NCBI GenBank assembly: GCA_944372435.1
Contig: CALVZD010000005.1
Location: 1 to 43,556 of the forward strand
Origin: an uncultured Clostridia bacterium
Lineage (GTDB): Bacteria; Bacillota; Clostridia; Christensenellales; UBA1242
Reading direction: 5' to 3'
Length of the DNA stretch: 43,556 nt
Positions 24,178-32,236 of this stretch are shown piece by piece (positions within the stretch are counted from its first letter, which is position 1; each line of letters starts with the position of its first letter). A program made the translations under genes and the position numbers. The notes beneath the pieces were generated by a model, which was given only the letters and a program-made list of their open reading frames with translations, ran no database searches and was not told where the DNA came from.

Positions 24178-26264
24178 AAAAGGTTTGCGAGAAAGAAATT
24201 TTGAAAGAGGTTTTGCTCGTTGGAAATCCAAACACCGGAAAAACGACGCTCTTCAACTTGCTCACAGGTGCAAATGAGCATGTCGGCAACTGGCATGGCG
24301 TGACGGTTGAGGAAAAGGGCAGGCCTTTTTTGTGTAACGATCAAAAGCTTAAACTTGTCGATCTTCCTGGCATATATTCGATGAGCGCGCTCAGCTATGA
24401 AGAGCAGGTTGCGATAGACTATTTGCGCGCGCACGACAAAAGCAAGGTGATAAACATCTGCGACGCGAGCAACATCGAGCGCAATCTTTCGCTGACGCTT
24501 GGGCTGCTTGAATATGGGCTTGATGTTGTGCTGGTGATAAACTGCATGGGCGCGCATCCACTTTGCAAAGTGGATTGCAAAAAACTTTCTTCAATTTTAG
24601 GCATCCCAGTCATCGAAATAAATGCCAAAACAGGGCAGGGCATCGAAAGGCTGAAAAGTTCGCTTTTGCAGCCGCATGGCGAGCCGCCGCTTCCAAAATA
24701 CGCAAAATCGCTTGCAAAATTATGCCAAAACTTTGCTTGCCAAAGCAGGCGCGAGTTTTTTGCCATAAAACTGCTTGAAAAGGACGAAAAAATTGCAGCA
24801 GAAAAAAACTTTGATTTTGCAGGTTTGCCGTCTGACTCGATTTCGCTTGTCGCAAAAGAGCGATATGATTTTATTGCGTCGATCAAGGCAAGTTGCATCA
24901 AAAGCTCTGGCAAAGTGTATGGCAAAAGCAAGCTTGACAAAGTGTTTTTGAACAGGTTTTTGGCATTTCCGATCTTTCTGCTCATCCTTTGCGGCGTGTT
25001 CTATCTGACCTTCTTTTCGCTTGGCAAGTGGCTGTCTGAACTTTTAAGTTCGCTCGTTGATTCGACGCTTGGCAGTTTTGCAAAATTGGCGGCAGGCTCG
25101 CTTTTTGGAGAGCAAAGCTGGCTTTATGGCCTCGTGTGTGACGCGCTGGTTGGCGGCACTTCCACAGTGCTTTCGTTTTTGCCGCAAGTTGGTCTGCTGT
25201 TTTTGTTTCTTTCGCTTTTGGAGGATAGCGGCTACCTCTCACGCGTGGCGTTTGCGAGCGAAGATATTTTTGGCAAGCTTGGGCTTTCTGGCAAAAGCAT
25301 CTACACACTGCTCATGGGCTTTGGCTGCTCGACCACCGCGATATTAACCGCACGCAACATGGACGACAAAAAGGCCAAAATCAAAACAGCGATGCTCACG
25401 CCATACATGAGTTGCAGCGCCAAGTTTCCGATATATGTGGTGATAGGCGGCGCATTTTTTGGAGCGAGCAATGTGTTTGTCATCCTTGGGCTGTATCTGC
25501 TTGGGCTTGCGGTTGCGCTGCTTTTGAGCTATATCTATGAAAAGACGATTTTAAAGAGCAAAGAGCAGTCGTTCATTTTGGAGTTCCCGCCATACCGTTG
25601 GAGCGGCATCAAAAGGGTTTTCAGCGTTTTGTGGGAAAATATCAAAACCTTCCTCATTCGAGTCGGCTCGCTTTTGATCGCCATGAATGTTATCGTGTGG
25701 CTGCTTGGCAATTTCAGCTTTTCGTTTGGCTATCTGCCGCAAACAGGCGGTGAGAGCATGCTGGAAAGCTTGGGAAAAATTTTGGCGCCGGTGTTTGCGC
25801 CTCTTGGCTTTGGTTCGTGGGGAGCGGCAAGCGCACTGGTTGCCGGCTTTATCGCAAAAGAGGTGATAATCTCTTCGATTTCGATGTTCAACCTGGTTTC
25901 AAATTCTGGCGATATCGCCTCGTCGCTGTCGGATCCGCAAAGCATGGTGTTTTTTGCCTCGCCTGCCGCTGCGCTTTCATTTTTGGTGTTCTGTTTGCTT
26001 TATTGCCCTTGCATTTCTTCAACCGCTGTGCTTGGGCAGGAGATAGGAAAAAAGTGGACGGCGTTTGCCGTTGTGGTGCAACTTTGTCTGGCATATCTTA
26101 CAACTCTCTTTGTCTACAACCTTGCTTTGGCTGTTGAAAAGTTTGGGTTTTGGCCGGTAGCTGGTGTGATTGCGGTGTTTGTCGTGATTTTGATCAGCAT
26201 TTTCAAAATAATTGGAGCGATAAAAAAACCACGAGCTTGTCGTGGCTGCAAAGGCTGCAAGTGA
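24174..26264 (+). CDS. feoB: Ferrous iron transporter FeoB with altered G4 motif
   Basis: The 696-residue protein has a cytoplasmic G domain and a polytopic membrane domain that imports Fe2+. G1 is GNPNTGKTTLFN, G2 lies in GNWHGVTVE, G3 is DLPGIYSM. The expected G4 (NxxD, usually NMxD) reads NCMG, so the Asp that recognises guanine is missing. The gate motifs are GFGCSTTA (usual GCNVPA) and YCPCISSTAV, with the conserved Cys kept. The C-terminus is basic and Cys-rich (RACRGCKGCK). GTG start, coupled to feoA. Length is in the family range, so it is probably functional, perhaps with relaxed nucleotide specificity. Confidence 0.93.
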   Translation: MKKVCEKEILKEVLLVGNPNTGKTTLFNLLTGANEHVGNWHGVTVEEKGRPFLCNDQKLKLVDLPGIYSMSALSYEEQVAIDYLRAHDKSKVINICDASNIERNLSLTLGLLEYGLDVVLVINCMGAHPLCKVDCKKLSSILGIPVIEINAKTGQGIERLKSSLLQPHGEPPLPKYAKSLAKLCQNFACQSRREFFAIKLLEKDEKIAAEKNFDFAGLPSDSISLVAKERYDFIASIKASCIKSSGKVYGKSKLDKVFLNRFLAFPIFLLILCGVFYLTFFSLGKWLSELLSSLVDSTLGSFAKLAAGSLFGEQSWLYGLVCDALVGGTSTVLSFLPQVGLLFLFLSLLEDSGYLSRVAFASEDIFGKLGLSGKSIYTLLMGFGCSTTAILTARNMDDKKAKIKTAMLTPYMSCSAKFPIYVVIGGAFFGASNVFVILGLYLLGLAVALLLSYIYEKTILKSKEQSFILEFPPYRWSGIKRVFSVLWENIKTFLIRVGSLLIAMNVIVWLLGNFSFSFGYLPQTGGESMLESLGKILAPVFAPLGFGSWGAASALVAGFIAKEVIISSISMFNLVSNSGDIASSLSDPQSMVFFASPAAALSFLVFCLLYCPCISSTAVLGQEIGKKWTAFAVVVQLCLAYLTTLFVYNLALAVEKFGFWPVAGVIAVFVVILISIFKIIGAIKKPRACRGCKGCK

Positions 26265-26270
26265 TCACTT

Positions 26271-26630
26271 TTAAAGTTCAATAAAACTATCAAACAGCTC
26301 TTGCCCTGAAAAATTCGGCTCTTCAAATTCTGCGTCGTCTTTGATATAAAATCTTTCTGGAATTTCAGAAGCTTCGTGGTCAATTTCCGCGAGGCATTTG
26401 TTGTCAGCAAACACCAAACAGCCATTTTGATCGATATAGCAAAGCCTGTCAAGGTTTATGAAAAAAAGCTGTCCGTTGAACCTTGAATAAGCCCTTGCAA
26501 TTTCATTTTTCGTCAAAAATTTGCCGATTGATTTTGGTGGAAGCTTAACCAGTTCATTGTCGAGGCAAGCGAGCAGCTCTTTTTGTGTTGAGAGCATATA
26601 ATTGATGTTTTTGATGTTGATTTCTTTCAT
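26271..26630 (-). CDS. Hypothetical protein, 119 aa
   Basis: I do not recognise a family. The sequence (MKEINIKNINYML ...) is soluble and acidic at the C-terminus, with a predicted strand-rich middle (QLFFINLDRLCYIDQNGCLVF). ATG 26630 is preceded by AAGGAG 6-7 bases upstream; GTG one codon earlier is less likely. It is convergent with feoB, only 6 bp apart, and divergent from der. The good Shine-Dalgarno and host-like codon use support a real gene. Confidence 0.65.
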   Translation of the reverse strand: MKEINIKNINYMLSTQKELLACLDNELVKLPPKSIGKFLTKNEIARAYSRFNGQLFFINLDRLCYIDQNGCLVFADNKCLAEIDHEASEIPERFYIKDDAEFEEPNFSGQELFDSFIEL

Positions 26631-26779
26631 CACGATCTCCTTTTTCTTTTATTCTAGCGAAAACAGCTTTACGCGGTCAATCGCTCGGCAAACGAGCAAG
26701 GCGAAATTAGTGTCGAAGTTTTGCGAAAAATTTGCAAAATAAATATATTTGCTTAAAAAGTGAAAAGCAAAGCAAAAGC

Positions 26780-26808
26780 TTGGCATTTTTTCACATTTGT
26801 GTTACAAT
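26780..26808 (+). promoter_or_regulatory. Sigma-A promoter of der, placing +1 at the start codon
   Basis: TTGGCA (26780-26785), 17-bp spacer, TACAAT (26803-26808). Only six bases (ACTCTC) separate the -10 box from ATG 26815, so transcription would start at or within a base or two of the ATG. Confidence 0.75.
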
Positions 26809-26814
26809 ACTCTC

Positions 26815-28125
26815 ATGAGCAAACCGATAGTTGCTGTTGTCGGCAGACCTAATGTTGGCAAGAGCACCTTTTTCAACAAAATTTGTGGCAAGCGTATCAG
26901 CATTGTCGACGATGCCCCGGGTGTCACCCGAGACAGAATTTATGCTGACGCAGAATGGGCAGGCAGAAGTTTCACTTTGATCGACACAGGCGGACTCGAC
27001 CCAAAAAGCGGCGACATTTTTCAAAAAGAGATCGCTCGTCAAGCGGATATCGCCATGGAGATAGCAAACGTCATCGTTATGCTGGTTGACGGCAAATCTG
27101 GCATAACGCTTGCAGATGAAATGCTGGCAAAAAAGCTCCGCGCGTCAAAAACGCCGGTCGTTTTGGTTGTCAACAAGCTTGACAGGTTTGACAGGTCGGA
27201 TGCGTATGATTTTTATCAGCTTGGCCTCGGCGAGCCTTTTCCGATCTCGTGCGAGCAATCCAAAGGTTTGGGCGATGTGCTTGAAGAGATTGTCAAATAT
27301 TTTCCAGAAAAGTCTGCCGCAGAGGAAGAGGATGACACAATCAAAATCGCCATCGTTGGCAGGCCTAATGTTGGCAAAAGCAGCATAATCAACAGGCTTT
27401 TGGGGCAAAAAAGAGTGGTGGTCAGCGACGTTGAGGGCACGACTCGCGACTCGGTTATGACGCCGTTTAAGTTCAACAAAAAAACCTATTATCTTGTCGA
27501 CACAGCTGGTCTGCGGCGCGGCCGAGGGGTTGAAAAGGAGTCGGTGGAAGGTTACAGCGTGCTTAGAACGATGAAAGCTATCGACACCGCCGATGTTGTT
27601 GTGATAGTTTTTGCCGCGGACCAAAAGCTCACTGAGCAGGATGTGCGGATCGCTGGCTACGTTCACGAGGCAGGCAAGCCGAGTGTGATCGCGATCAACA
27701 AAATCGATCTTTTTGAAGGCGATCGCAACAACATCATCAAAACTTTGGACCGCGATCTTGCTTTTATGGACTACTATCTTCCAGTGTTTATCTCTGCCTT
27801 GCAGGGCACGAAACTCGGCGACCTTATGCCAGCGGTTTTAAAGGCGTATGAAAACTCATCAAGGCGCATAAAAACCGGCCAGCTCAATGAGATGCTCTCC
27901 GACGCGCTCCTCAGCTTTGAGCCTCCTGCAAAGGGTGGCAGAAAGGCAAAAATCAAGTATATCACCGAAGCGTCAACAAATCCACCGACCTTTGTGCTTT
28001 TTGTCAACGACCCAAAACTGGTCAACTTTTCCTATCTGCGATACCTTGAAAATCGCTTTCGAGAAAGGGTGGATTTTTCTGGCACTCCAATCAAATTTGT
28101 GCTCAAATCAAAGGAGGAAGAATGA
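26815..28125 (+). CDS. der: Ribosome assembly GTPase Der (EngA)
   Basis: The 436-residue protein has two tandem G domains, each with a full set of motifs: GRPNVGKSTFFN / DTGG / NKLD and GRPNVGKSSIIN / DTAGL / NKID, followed by a KH-like C-terminal domain. It acts in 50S subunit maturation and is essential. The start at 26815 begins MSKPIVAVVGRPN; the in-frame upstream start at 26797 lies inside the promoter. No Shine-Dalgarno is present. It overlaps plsY by 4 bp. Confidence 0.96.
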   Translation: MSKPIVAVVGRPNVGKSTFFNKICGKRISIVDDAPGVTRDRIYADAEWAGRSFTLIDTGGLDPKSGDIFQKEIARQADIAMEIANVIVMLVDGKSGITLADEMLAKKLRASKTPVVLVVNKLDRFDRSDAYDFYQLGLGEPFPISCEQSKGLGDVLEEIVKYFPEKSAAEEEDDTIKIAIVGRPNVGKSSIINRLLGQKRVVVSDVEGTTRDSVMTPFKFNKKTYYLVDTAGLRRGRGVEKESVEGYSVLRTMKAIDTADVVVIVFAADQKLTEQDVRIAGYVHEAGKPSVIAINKIDLFEGDRNNIIKTLDRDLAFMDYYLPVFISALQGTKLGDLMPAVLKAYENSSRRIKTGQLNEMLSDALLSFEPPAKGGRKAKIKYITEASTNPPTFVLFVNDPKLVNFSYLRYLENRFRERVDFSGTPIKFVLKSKEEE

Positions 28126-28922
28126 TTTATTACTGGTTTATCCTCGTGGTTGTCGTTTCATATTTTATTGGAAACATCAGCTTTGCAAGGCTGTTTTCTC
28201 GCAAGCTTAAAAATGAGGACATAACACAAAAGGGCAGCGGCAACCCTGGCACGATGAATATGCTCAGAGTTTATGGCATTGGCTACGCTGTCATAACACT
28301 GCTCGGCGATGCGCTCAAAGCCGGCGTCACCGCTCTCGTTTGCGGCTATATCTTTGCGCCTTACGGGCTTTTTGAACTTGCCTTTCTCGTTTCGGGAACA
28401 GCGATAATTTTGGGGCACAATTTTCCGGTTGTCTACAAGTTTAAGGGTGGCAAAGGGATGGCGAGCTTGTTTGGCATCTTTATGTTCAGCCCGCTTTGGT
28501 ATGTTGGGCTTGCCATGTTCGTTTTTTGCGTCGTGTTTTTGTATTTTGTCGACTATGCCTTCATGGCTTCGATGATCTTCGTCTTTTCGCTGGGCATCGC
28601 TTGGATCATCTTGCTTGCAGTCACTCAACCTATGTGGTGGTGGATATGTATAATCTTGATCGTGTTCAATTTGATTTTGAGTTTGATCATGCACAGGGCA
28701 AACATACTCAGGTTTTGCAAGGGCACCGAAAATCCGACTTATTTTAAAGACAAGGTCAACAAGCTTTTCAAAAAAAAGGAGAAGACCGAGACGGCTGCTC
28801 ACAAGCCTGAAATGGAAATTGTGATATCAGAAGAAGAGCAGCGCAAGGCAGAAAAAGAGCTGCAAAAGCAAAAGCAAGAAAAAAATCAAAATGACAAAGA
28901 GGAAAATGATTTGGAGGGCTAA
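28122..28922 (+). CDS. plsY: Glycerol-3-phosphate acyltransferase PlsY
   Basis: The 266-residue protein has about five membrane segments and the three PlsY motifs: GSGNPGTMN, GHNFPVVYKFKGGKG and HRANILRFCKGTE. It uses acyl-phosphate to acylate glycerol-3-phosphate, the first step of phospholipid synthesis. After residue ~215 it carries an extra ~50-residue Lys/Glu/Gln-rich cytoplasmic tail not needed for catalysis and unusual for the family. ATG overlaps the der stop. gpsA, often found here in Clostridia, is absent; a terminator follows. Confidence 0.94.
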   Translation: MIYYWFILVVVVSYFIGNISFARLFSRKLKNEDITQKGSGNPGTMNMLRVYGIGYAVITLLGDALKAGVTALVCGYIFAPYGLFELAFLVSGTAIILGHNFPVVYKFKGGKGMASLFGIFMFSPLWYVGLAMFVFCVVFLYFVDYAFMASMIFVFSLGIAWIILLAVTQPMWWWICIILIVFNLILSLIMHRANILRFCKGTENPTYFKDKVNKLFKKKEKTETAAHKPEMEIVISEEEQRKAEKELQKQKQEKNQNDKEENDLEG

Positions 28923-28944
28923 AACTTAAAGCCCTCTTTTTTTT
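28914..28944 (+). terminator. Terminator after plsY
   Basis: Stem GAGGGCT (28914-28920) / AGCCCTC (28930-28936) followed by eight T. The left arm overlaps the end of plsY. Confidence 0.9.
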
Positions 28945-28951
28945 GTCAAAA

Positions 28952-28981
28952 GTTATATTTTTTTCAAAAGGCTCATAAGTT
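28952..28981 (+). promoter_or_regulatory. Sigma-E-type promoter of spoIVA
   Basis: GTTATATT (28952-28959) and CATAAGTT (28974-28981) with 14 bp between them closely resemble the sigma-E consensus (-35 ATATT, -10 CATAnnnT). Position before a mother-cell gene fits. Confidence 0.65.
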
Positions 28982-29003
28982 ATGGTAACTTTGGAGGTCT
29001 TTT

Positions 29004-30482
29004 ATGGAAAAATTTAAAATCTACGACGACATTCGCGTTCGCACAAACGGCGAGATATATGTCGGCGTTGTGGGACCGGTCAGGGTTGGAAAATCAACTT
29101 TTATCACCGAGTTTATGAAAAAACTCGTGCTTCCAAACATCACCGGCAAATACTCAAAAGACAGAGCTGTTGACGAACTTCCGCAGTCAGCAGACGGCAA
29201 AACGATCATGACAACTCAACCAAAATTTGTGCCAAACGAGGCTGTCAAAATTTCTGTTCATGACGGAGTTGAGCTCAAAGTTAGGCTCATCGATTGCGTT
29301 GGATATCTCGTCAGCGGCGCGATGGGGCACATCGAAAACAACGCGCCAAGAAAGGTGAAAACGCCTTGGAGCGACGAGGAGATGCCTTTTGAGGAGGCAG
29401 CCGAGATCGGCACGCAAAAGGTCATGAAAGAGCACTCCACCGTTGGTGTTGTCGTGACGACCGACGGCTCAGTGACGGACATACCTCGCCCTAACTATGT
29501 CGAAGCAGAGGAGAGGGTGGTAGGCGAGATGAAAGAGAGCGGCAAACCGTTTGTCATCGCTCTCAACTGCAAGTCGCCAAACAGCTCGGATGCCAAAAAA
29601 CTCGCCTCTTCGCTGGAAGAAAAATACGGCGTTCCAGTCATCGCTCTCAACGCTGTCGAACTTAAAGAAGGCGACATTGACAAGGTGTTTGAAAAGCTGC
29701 TGTATGAATTTCCTGTCACTTCGATCAAGATTCAAATGCCGCGTTGGCTGCAAGCGCTTGATTTTGATGACGAGATCATCCAAGAGATCGCCTCTGAAAT
29801 GCGCAACTTTGCAAGTGGCATGAACAAGCTCAGCGATGTTGACAAAAGCAGGATCGCCTTCACCGAAAGCGACTCGTTTGATCCAATCACCTTTTCAAGC
29901 GTTGAGATGGGCGACGGAACAGTCAGATTCAGCGTGATACCAAAGGATGGACTTTTCTATCGCGTGCTTTCAAAGCAGTGCGGCTGCGATATTCGCGACG
30001 ACTACGAACTTATGACCTATATCAAAGAGCTCGCGATCGCCAAACTTGAATACGACAAGATCAAAGACGCCCTTGCTCAGGTCAAAGAGACCGGCTATGG
30101 CATTGTTGCACCAACCGCCAGCGATTTTGAAATCGCCGAGCCAGAACTCGTCAGACAGGGCTCAAAATTTGGAGTTAAAATCAAAGCCAGCGCGCCGAGT
30201 TTGCACATTCTGCGCGTTGATGTTGCCACCGAGGTCACTCCACTTGTTGGAACCGAGGAGCAAAGCCGAGACCTTGTCAGCGACCTTGCCTTGCAAATTC
30301 AAGACAGCCCAGAGGCGGTTTGGCAGACCAACATTTTGGGCAAAACGCTCTCGGAGCTTATAGGCGAAAACATCAATTCCAAGATCATAATGATGCCTGC
30401 TGACGCGCAGCGAAAGATGCGCAAAACTCTCGGCCGAATCATCAACGAGGGCCGCGGCGGAATCATCTGTATACTGCTTTAA
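29004..30482 (+). CDS. spoIVA: Spore coat morphogenetic ATPase SpoIVA
   Basis: The 492-residue protein polymerises on the forespore surface as the coat basement layer, using ATP hydrolysis. It begins MEKFKIYDDIRVRTNGEIYVG-like and has Walker A GPVRVGKST, the switch-like MTTQPKFVPNEAV, a conserved C-terminal region and the typical end GGIICILL. Length equals the B. subtilis protein. GGAGG precedes the ATG, after a sigma-E-like promoter. Its membrane partner SpoVM is proposed at 32005, about 1.5 kb away. Confidence 0.96.
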   Translation: MEKFKIYDDIRVRTNGEIYVGVVGPVRVGKSTFITEFMKKLVLPNITGKYSKDRAVDELPQSADGKTIMTTQPKFVPNEAVKISVHDGVELKVRLIDCVGYLVSGAMGHIENNAPRKVKTPWSDEEMPFEEAAEIGTQKVMKEHSTVGVVVTTDGSVTDIPRPNYVEAEERVVGEMKESGKPFVIALNCKSPNSSDAKKLASSLEEKYGVPVIALNAVELKEGDIDKVFEKLLYEFPVTSIKIQMPRWLQALDFDDEIIQEIASEMRNFASGMNKLSDVDKSRIAFTESDSFDPITFSSVEMGDGTVRFSVIPKDGLFYRVLSKQCGCDIRDDYELMTYIKELAIAKLEYDKIKDALAQVKETGYGIVAPTASDFEIAEPELVRQGSKFGVKIKASAPSLHILRVDVATEVTPLVGTEEQSRDLVSDLALQIQDSPEAVWQTNILGKTLSELIGENINSKIIMMPADAQRKMRKTLGRIINEGRGGIICILL

Positions 30483-30486
30483 AAAA

Positions 30487-30509
30487 ACAAGAGCCTCGCT
30501 CTTGTTTTT
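30487..30509. terminator. Bidirectional terminator between spoIVA and the OB-protein genes
   Basis: Stem ACAAGAGC / GCTCTTGT with loop CTC is bounded by seven A on the left and T5 on the right. The minus-strand gene ends at 30508. Confidence 0.88.
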
Positions 30510-31209
30510 ATTTTTCAATTCCCCAAAGCTCGTCATAAATTTGCGTCAACTTTGGAACGTAGTGTTTAAAGGTTTCGGCTTCTTTGTATGCCTCTTTTGT
30601 CAAGCTTTCTTCTGGGATTATATGCGAAAATTTTAATACTGTGAATCGAGAGTCATACGGATCTTTTACGATTTTCTCATACTTTGAGACGAGATTTGCT
30701 CTGCAAAAAACTCTGTCACCTTTGCGGAGCAGAAGTGGTGAATTGCCACGATAATATTGCTCTCCGCCCAAGGTCTCATGTGAGTTATCATCCGAGGTTG
30801 TTTTTATAAGATAGTTGTAAATCGTATATTCATCTCGGTTCTTTTTCATTGGTGTTTTTGCCACCTCTCCTGTTGTTAGTGAGATAACCGAAAATATGTT
30901 TGATCTTTCAATCTGAAAAGGCCTGACAGATTTTGCAAAAATTTTTGTCAAAAAGTGTCCGTGACTGTAATATGAGACCAGTTTGCCATAACATGCCACA
31001 GGTTGACCATCGTAATGGGCAGATGAAAGGCTGTCGCGCAATTCCTCTGAAAAAAAGAGAGAAAAAAGGCCGCCATCTTTGTTAAACGCTTTGATTGTGG
31101 CTTTGTAAACATCGCCGCTGCCACACAAATACTCTGGAAGCGGCTCAAAAACTCTTTTTGGTGGCAAAACAACGTCGCCTATAATTTTTGCTTTGTTTAT
31201 ATCTGCCAT
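30508..31209 (-). CDS. Tandem OB-fold (SSB-like) protein, paralogue A
   Basis: The 233-residue protein starts INKAKIIGDVVLPPK, resembling the SSB opening NKVxLIGxLxxxPE, and repeats a similar unit near residue 105 (TTGEVAKTPMKKN...YLIKT). I read this as two OB-type halves; this is inference from pattern, not a search. The acidic IPF tip of true SSB is absent. The C-terminal part (DRVFCRANL ... KFSHIIPEESLTKEAY) resembles paralogue D. AAAGGAG inside the end of paralogue B serves as its Shine-Dalgarno. Function unknown; single-stranded nucleic acid binding is plausible. Confidence 0.7.
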   Translation of the reverse strand: MADINKAKIIGDVVLPPKRVFEPLPEYLCGSGDVYKATIKAFNKDGGLFSLFFSEELRDSLSSAHYDGQPVACYGKLVSYYSHGHFLTKIFAKSVRPFQIERSNIFSVISLTTGEVAKTPMKKNRDEYTIYNYLIKTTSDDNSHETLGGEQYYRGNSPLLLRKGDRVFCRANLVSKYEKIVKDPYDSRFTVLKFSHIIPEESLTKEAYKEAETFKHYVPKLTQIYDELWGIEK

Positions 31210-31213
31210 TTTC

Positions 31214-31903
31214 TTACTCCTTTGAAAGCTTGCTAAGATCTTCTAAAACTTGGGTGGGTGTGTCAAAATTTTTTATTAGGTCAAATTGCTCATTTGATAC
31301 GAGTTTTGGAGAAATCAGGTTTGTTATCTGTGGCTTTAAAAAGTTCTCCTTGTCTGCCTGAACACCGTGAGGCGTTATGTTTTTAAAGTCGCCGCTGCAA
31401 ATGATGTGTTTGCGTTCCTGCAAAAACTTTGGCGCTTCGTCTGACTGCATCTCATAGAAAGCTGAAAAAGTTTCCTTTCCATAGCAGTGATGAGAGGATA
31501 ACAAAAATTTTGCTACATAAAGATTTTTTGCCAAAGAGAAAACCATTGGAGTTTTGAGTAGCGAGCCATAAAAGAAAAACGAAGCGGTGTTCAAGCTAGG
31601 AGACGAGTCTATTTCATTTGTTATAGTTTTGAGGCGCACAATGTTTTTGAACATGTTGTCTTCAAATACGCTGACCATTCTGCCAAAAAATTCATAGTTT
31701 TTGCCACTCTTTTGGCACTCGACAAATTTTTCTAAAAGTTCTTGTGGTATGTGAACAATAAAAATTGTCTCCTTGCCGTTTTTGTCCGTTATTGCGATAC
31801 GCGAAGCATACAGACGGTCGCCTCTTGAATTATAAGAAATTTTAATTGGTCCGTCTAGCGCTCTACCAAAAATTCGCACTTTATTTATGTCTTTTCTTTT
31901 CAT
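31214..31903 (-). CDS. Tandem OB-fold (SSB-like) protein, paralogue B
   Basis: The 229-residue protein begins KDINKVRIFGRALDGPIKI and has a second similar unit at FFFYGSLLKTPMVFSLAKN. Its C-terminus (FDLIKNFDTPTQVLEDLSKL) closely matches paralogue C (WESLKNFDSDPQTLKNISGL), so B and C form one subtype. A GGAAG Shine-Dalgarno precedes the ATG. Paralogue A follows after 4 bp, forming a two-gene operon. No signal peptide or membrane segment is seen. Confidence 0.7.
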   Translation of the reverse strand: MKRKDINKVRIFGRALDGPIKISYNSRGDRLYASRIAITDKNGKETIFIVHIPQELLEKFVECQKSGKNYEFFGRMVSVFEDNMFKNIVRLKTITNEIDSSPSLNTASFFFYGSLLKTPMVFSLAKNLYVAKFLLSSHHCYGKETFSAFYEMQSDEAPKFLQERKHIICSGDFKNITPHGVQADKENFLKPQITNLISPKLVSNEQFDLIKNFDTPTQVLEDLSKLSKE

Positions 31904-32004
31904 TTGTCTTCCTTGCTTCTATTTTAAAACACAAGTGGCGGTTTGTCAAGATGCGATTTTGCAAGTTTCGAACTTTTTTTGAGCCGAGAGCATATAAAGC
32001 AAAC

Positions 32005-32097
32005 ATGAAAAAAGAAGACGCAAAATTCACTATAATCTGCATAAAAGCCCCAAAATGGATGCGACCGTTTTTGAAGCCGTTTGTTAAAAACGATTAA
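32005..32097 (+). CDS. spoVM: SpoVM-like micropeptide
   Basis: The 30-codon ORF encodes a peptide with KFTIICIKAPKW followed by MRPFLKPFVKND. B. subtilis SpoVM (26 aa) has KFYTIKLPKF and ends SFRKD: the IKxPK(F/W) core, the proline and the amphipathic basic helix ending in K-x-D align. SpoVM marks the convex forespore membrane and anchors SpoIVA. Neighbourhood agrees: in Bacillus spoVM lies beside convergent rpmB and the Asp23-YloV pair, as here, and spoIVA is 1.5 kb away. TATAAA at 31993-31998 lies six bases before the ATG; no Shine-Dalgarno is visible. An extended in-frame ORF upstream overlaps paralogue B and is less likely. Confidence 0.65.
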   Translation: MKKEDAKFTIICIKAPKWMRPFLKPFVKND

Positions 32098-32100
32098 AAA

Positions 32101-32189
32101 ACCCGCCCCTCGCTTTTGCCGTGCGGCAAAGGGCAGCCTTTGAAAAAGGCCGCCAGCCGCGCTTGAAAAGCGCGGCGCGAGGGGCGGGT
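32101..32189. repeat. Cloverleaf-forming repeat, copy 1
   Basis: Perfect 13-bp outer arms ACCCGCCCCTCGC / GCGAGGGGCGGGT enclose three hairpins: TTTGCC/GGCAAA (32115-32130), GGCxGCCTTT/AAAGGCxGCC (32132-32154) and CCGCGCTT/AAGCGCGG (32157-32175). It starts 4 bases after the spoVM-like stop. GC content is much higher than the flanks. Similarity to copy 2 continues rightwards through the adjacent terminator. Confidence 0.9.
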
Positions 32190-32196
32190 GTGGTCA

Positions 32197-32226
32197 ACAA
32201 AAAAAACCTCGATCGAAGTTGAGGTT
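32197..32226 (-). terminator. Terminator of paralogue C operon
   Basis: On the minus strand AACCTC, a ten-base loop and GAGGTT are followed by a run of eight or more T. It lies 10 bases after the stop of paralogue C and immediately before the cloverleaf. Confidence 0.85.
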
Positions 32227-32236
32227 AGTTTTTGCT

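Noticed and set aside
28158..28802. 214-codon minus-strand ORF opposite plsY
   Set aside because: Antisense shadow of plsY with a His/Asp-rich random-like product.
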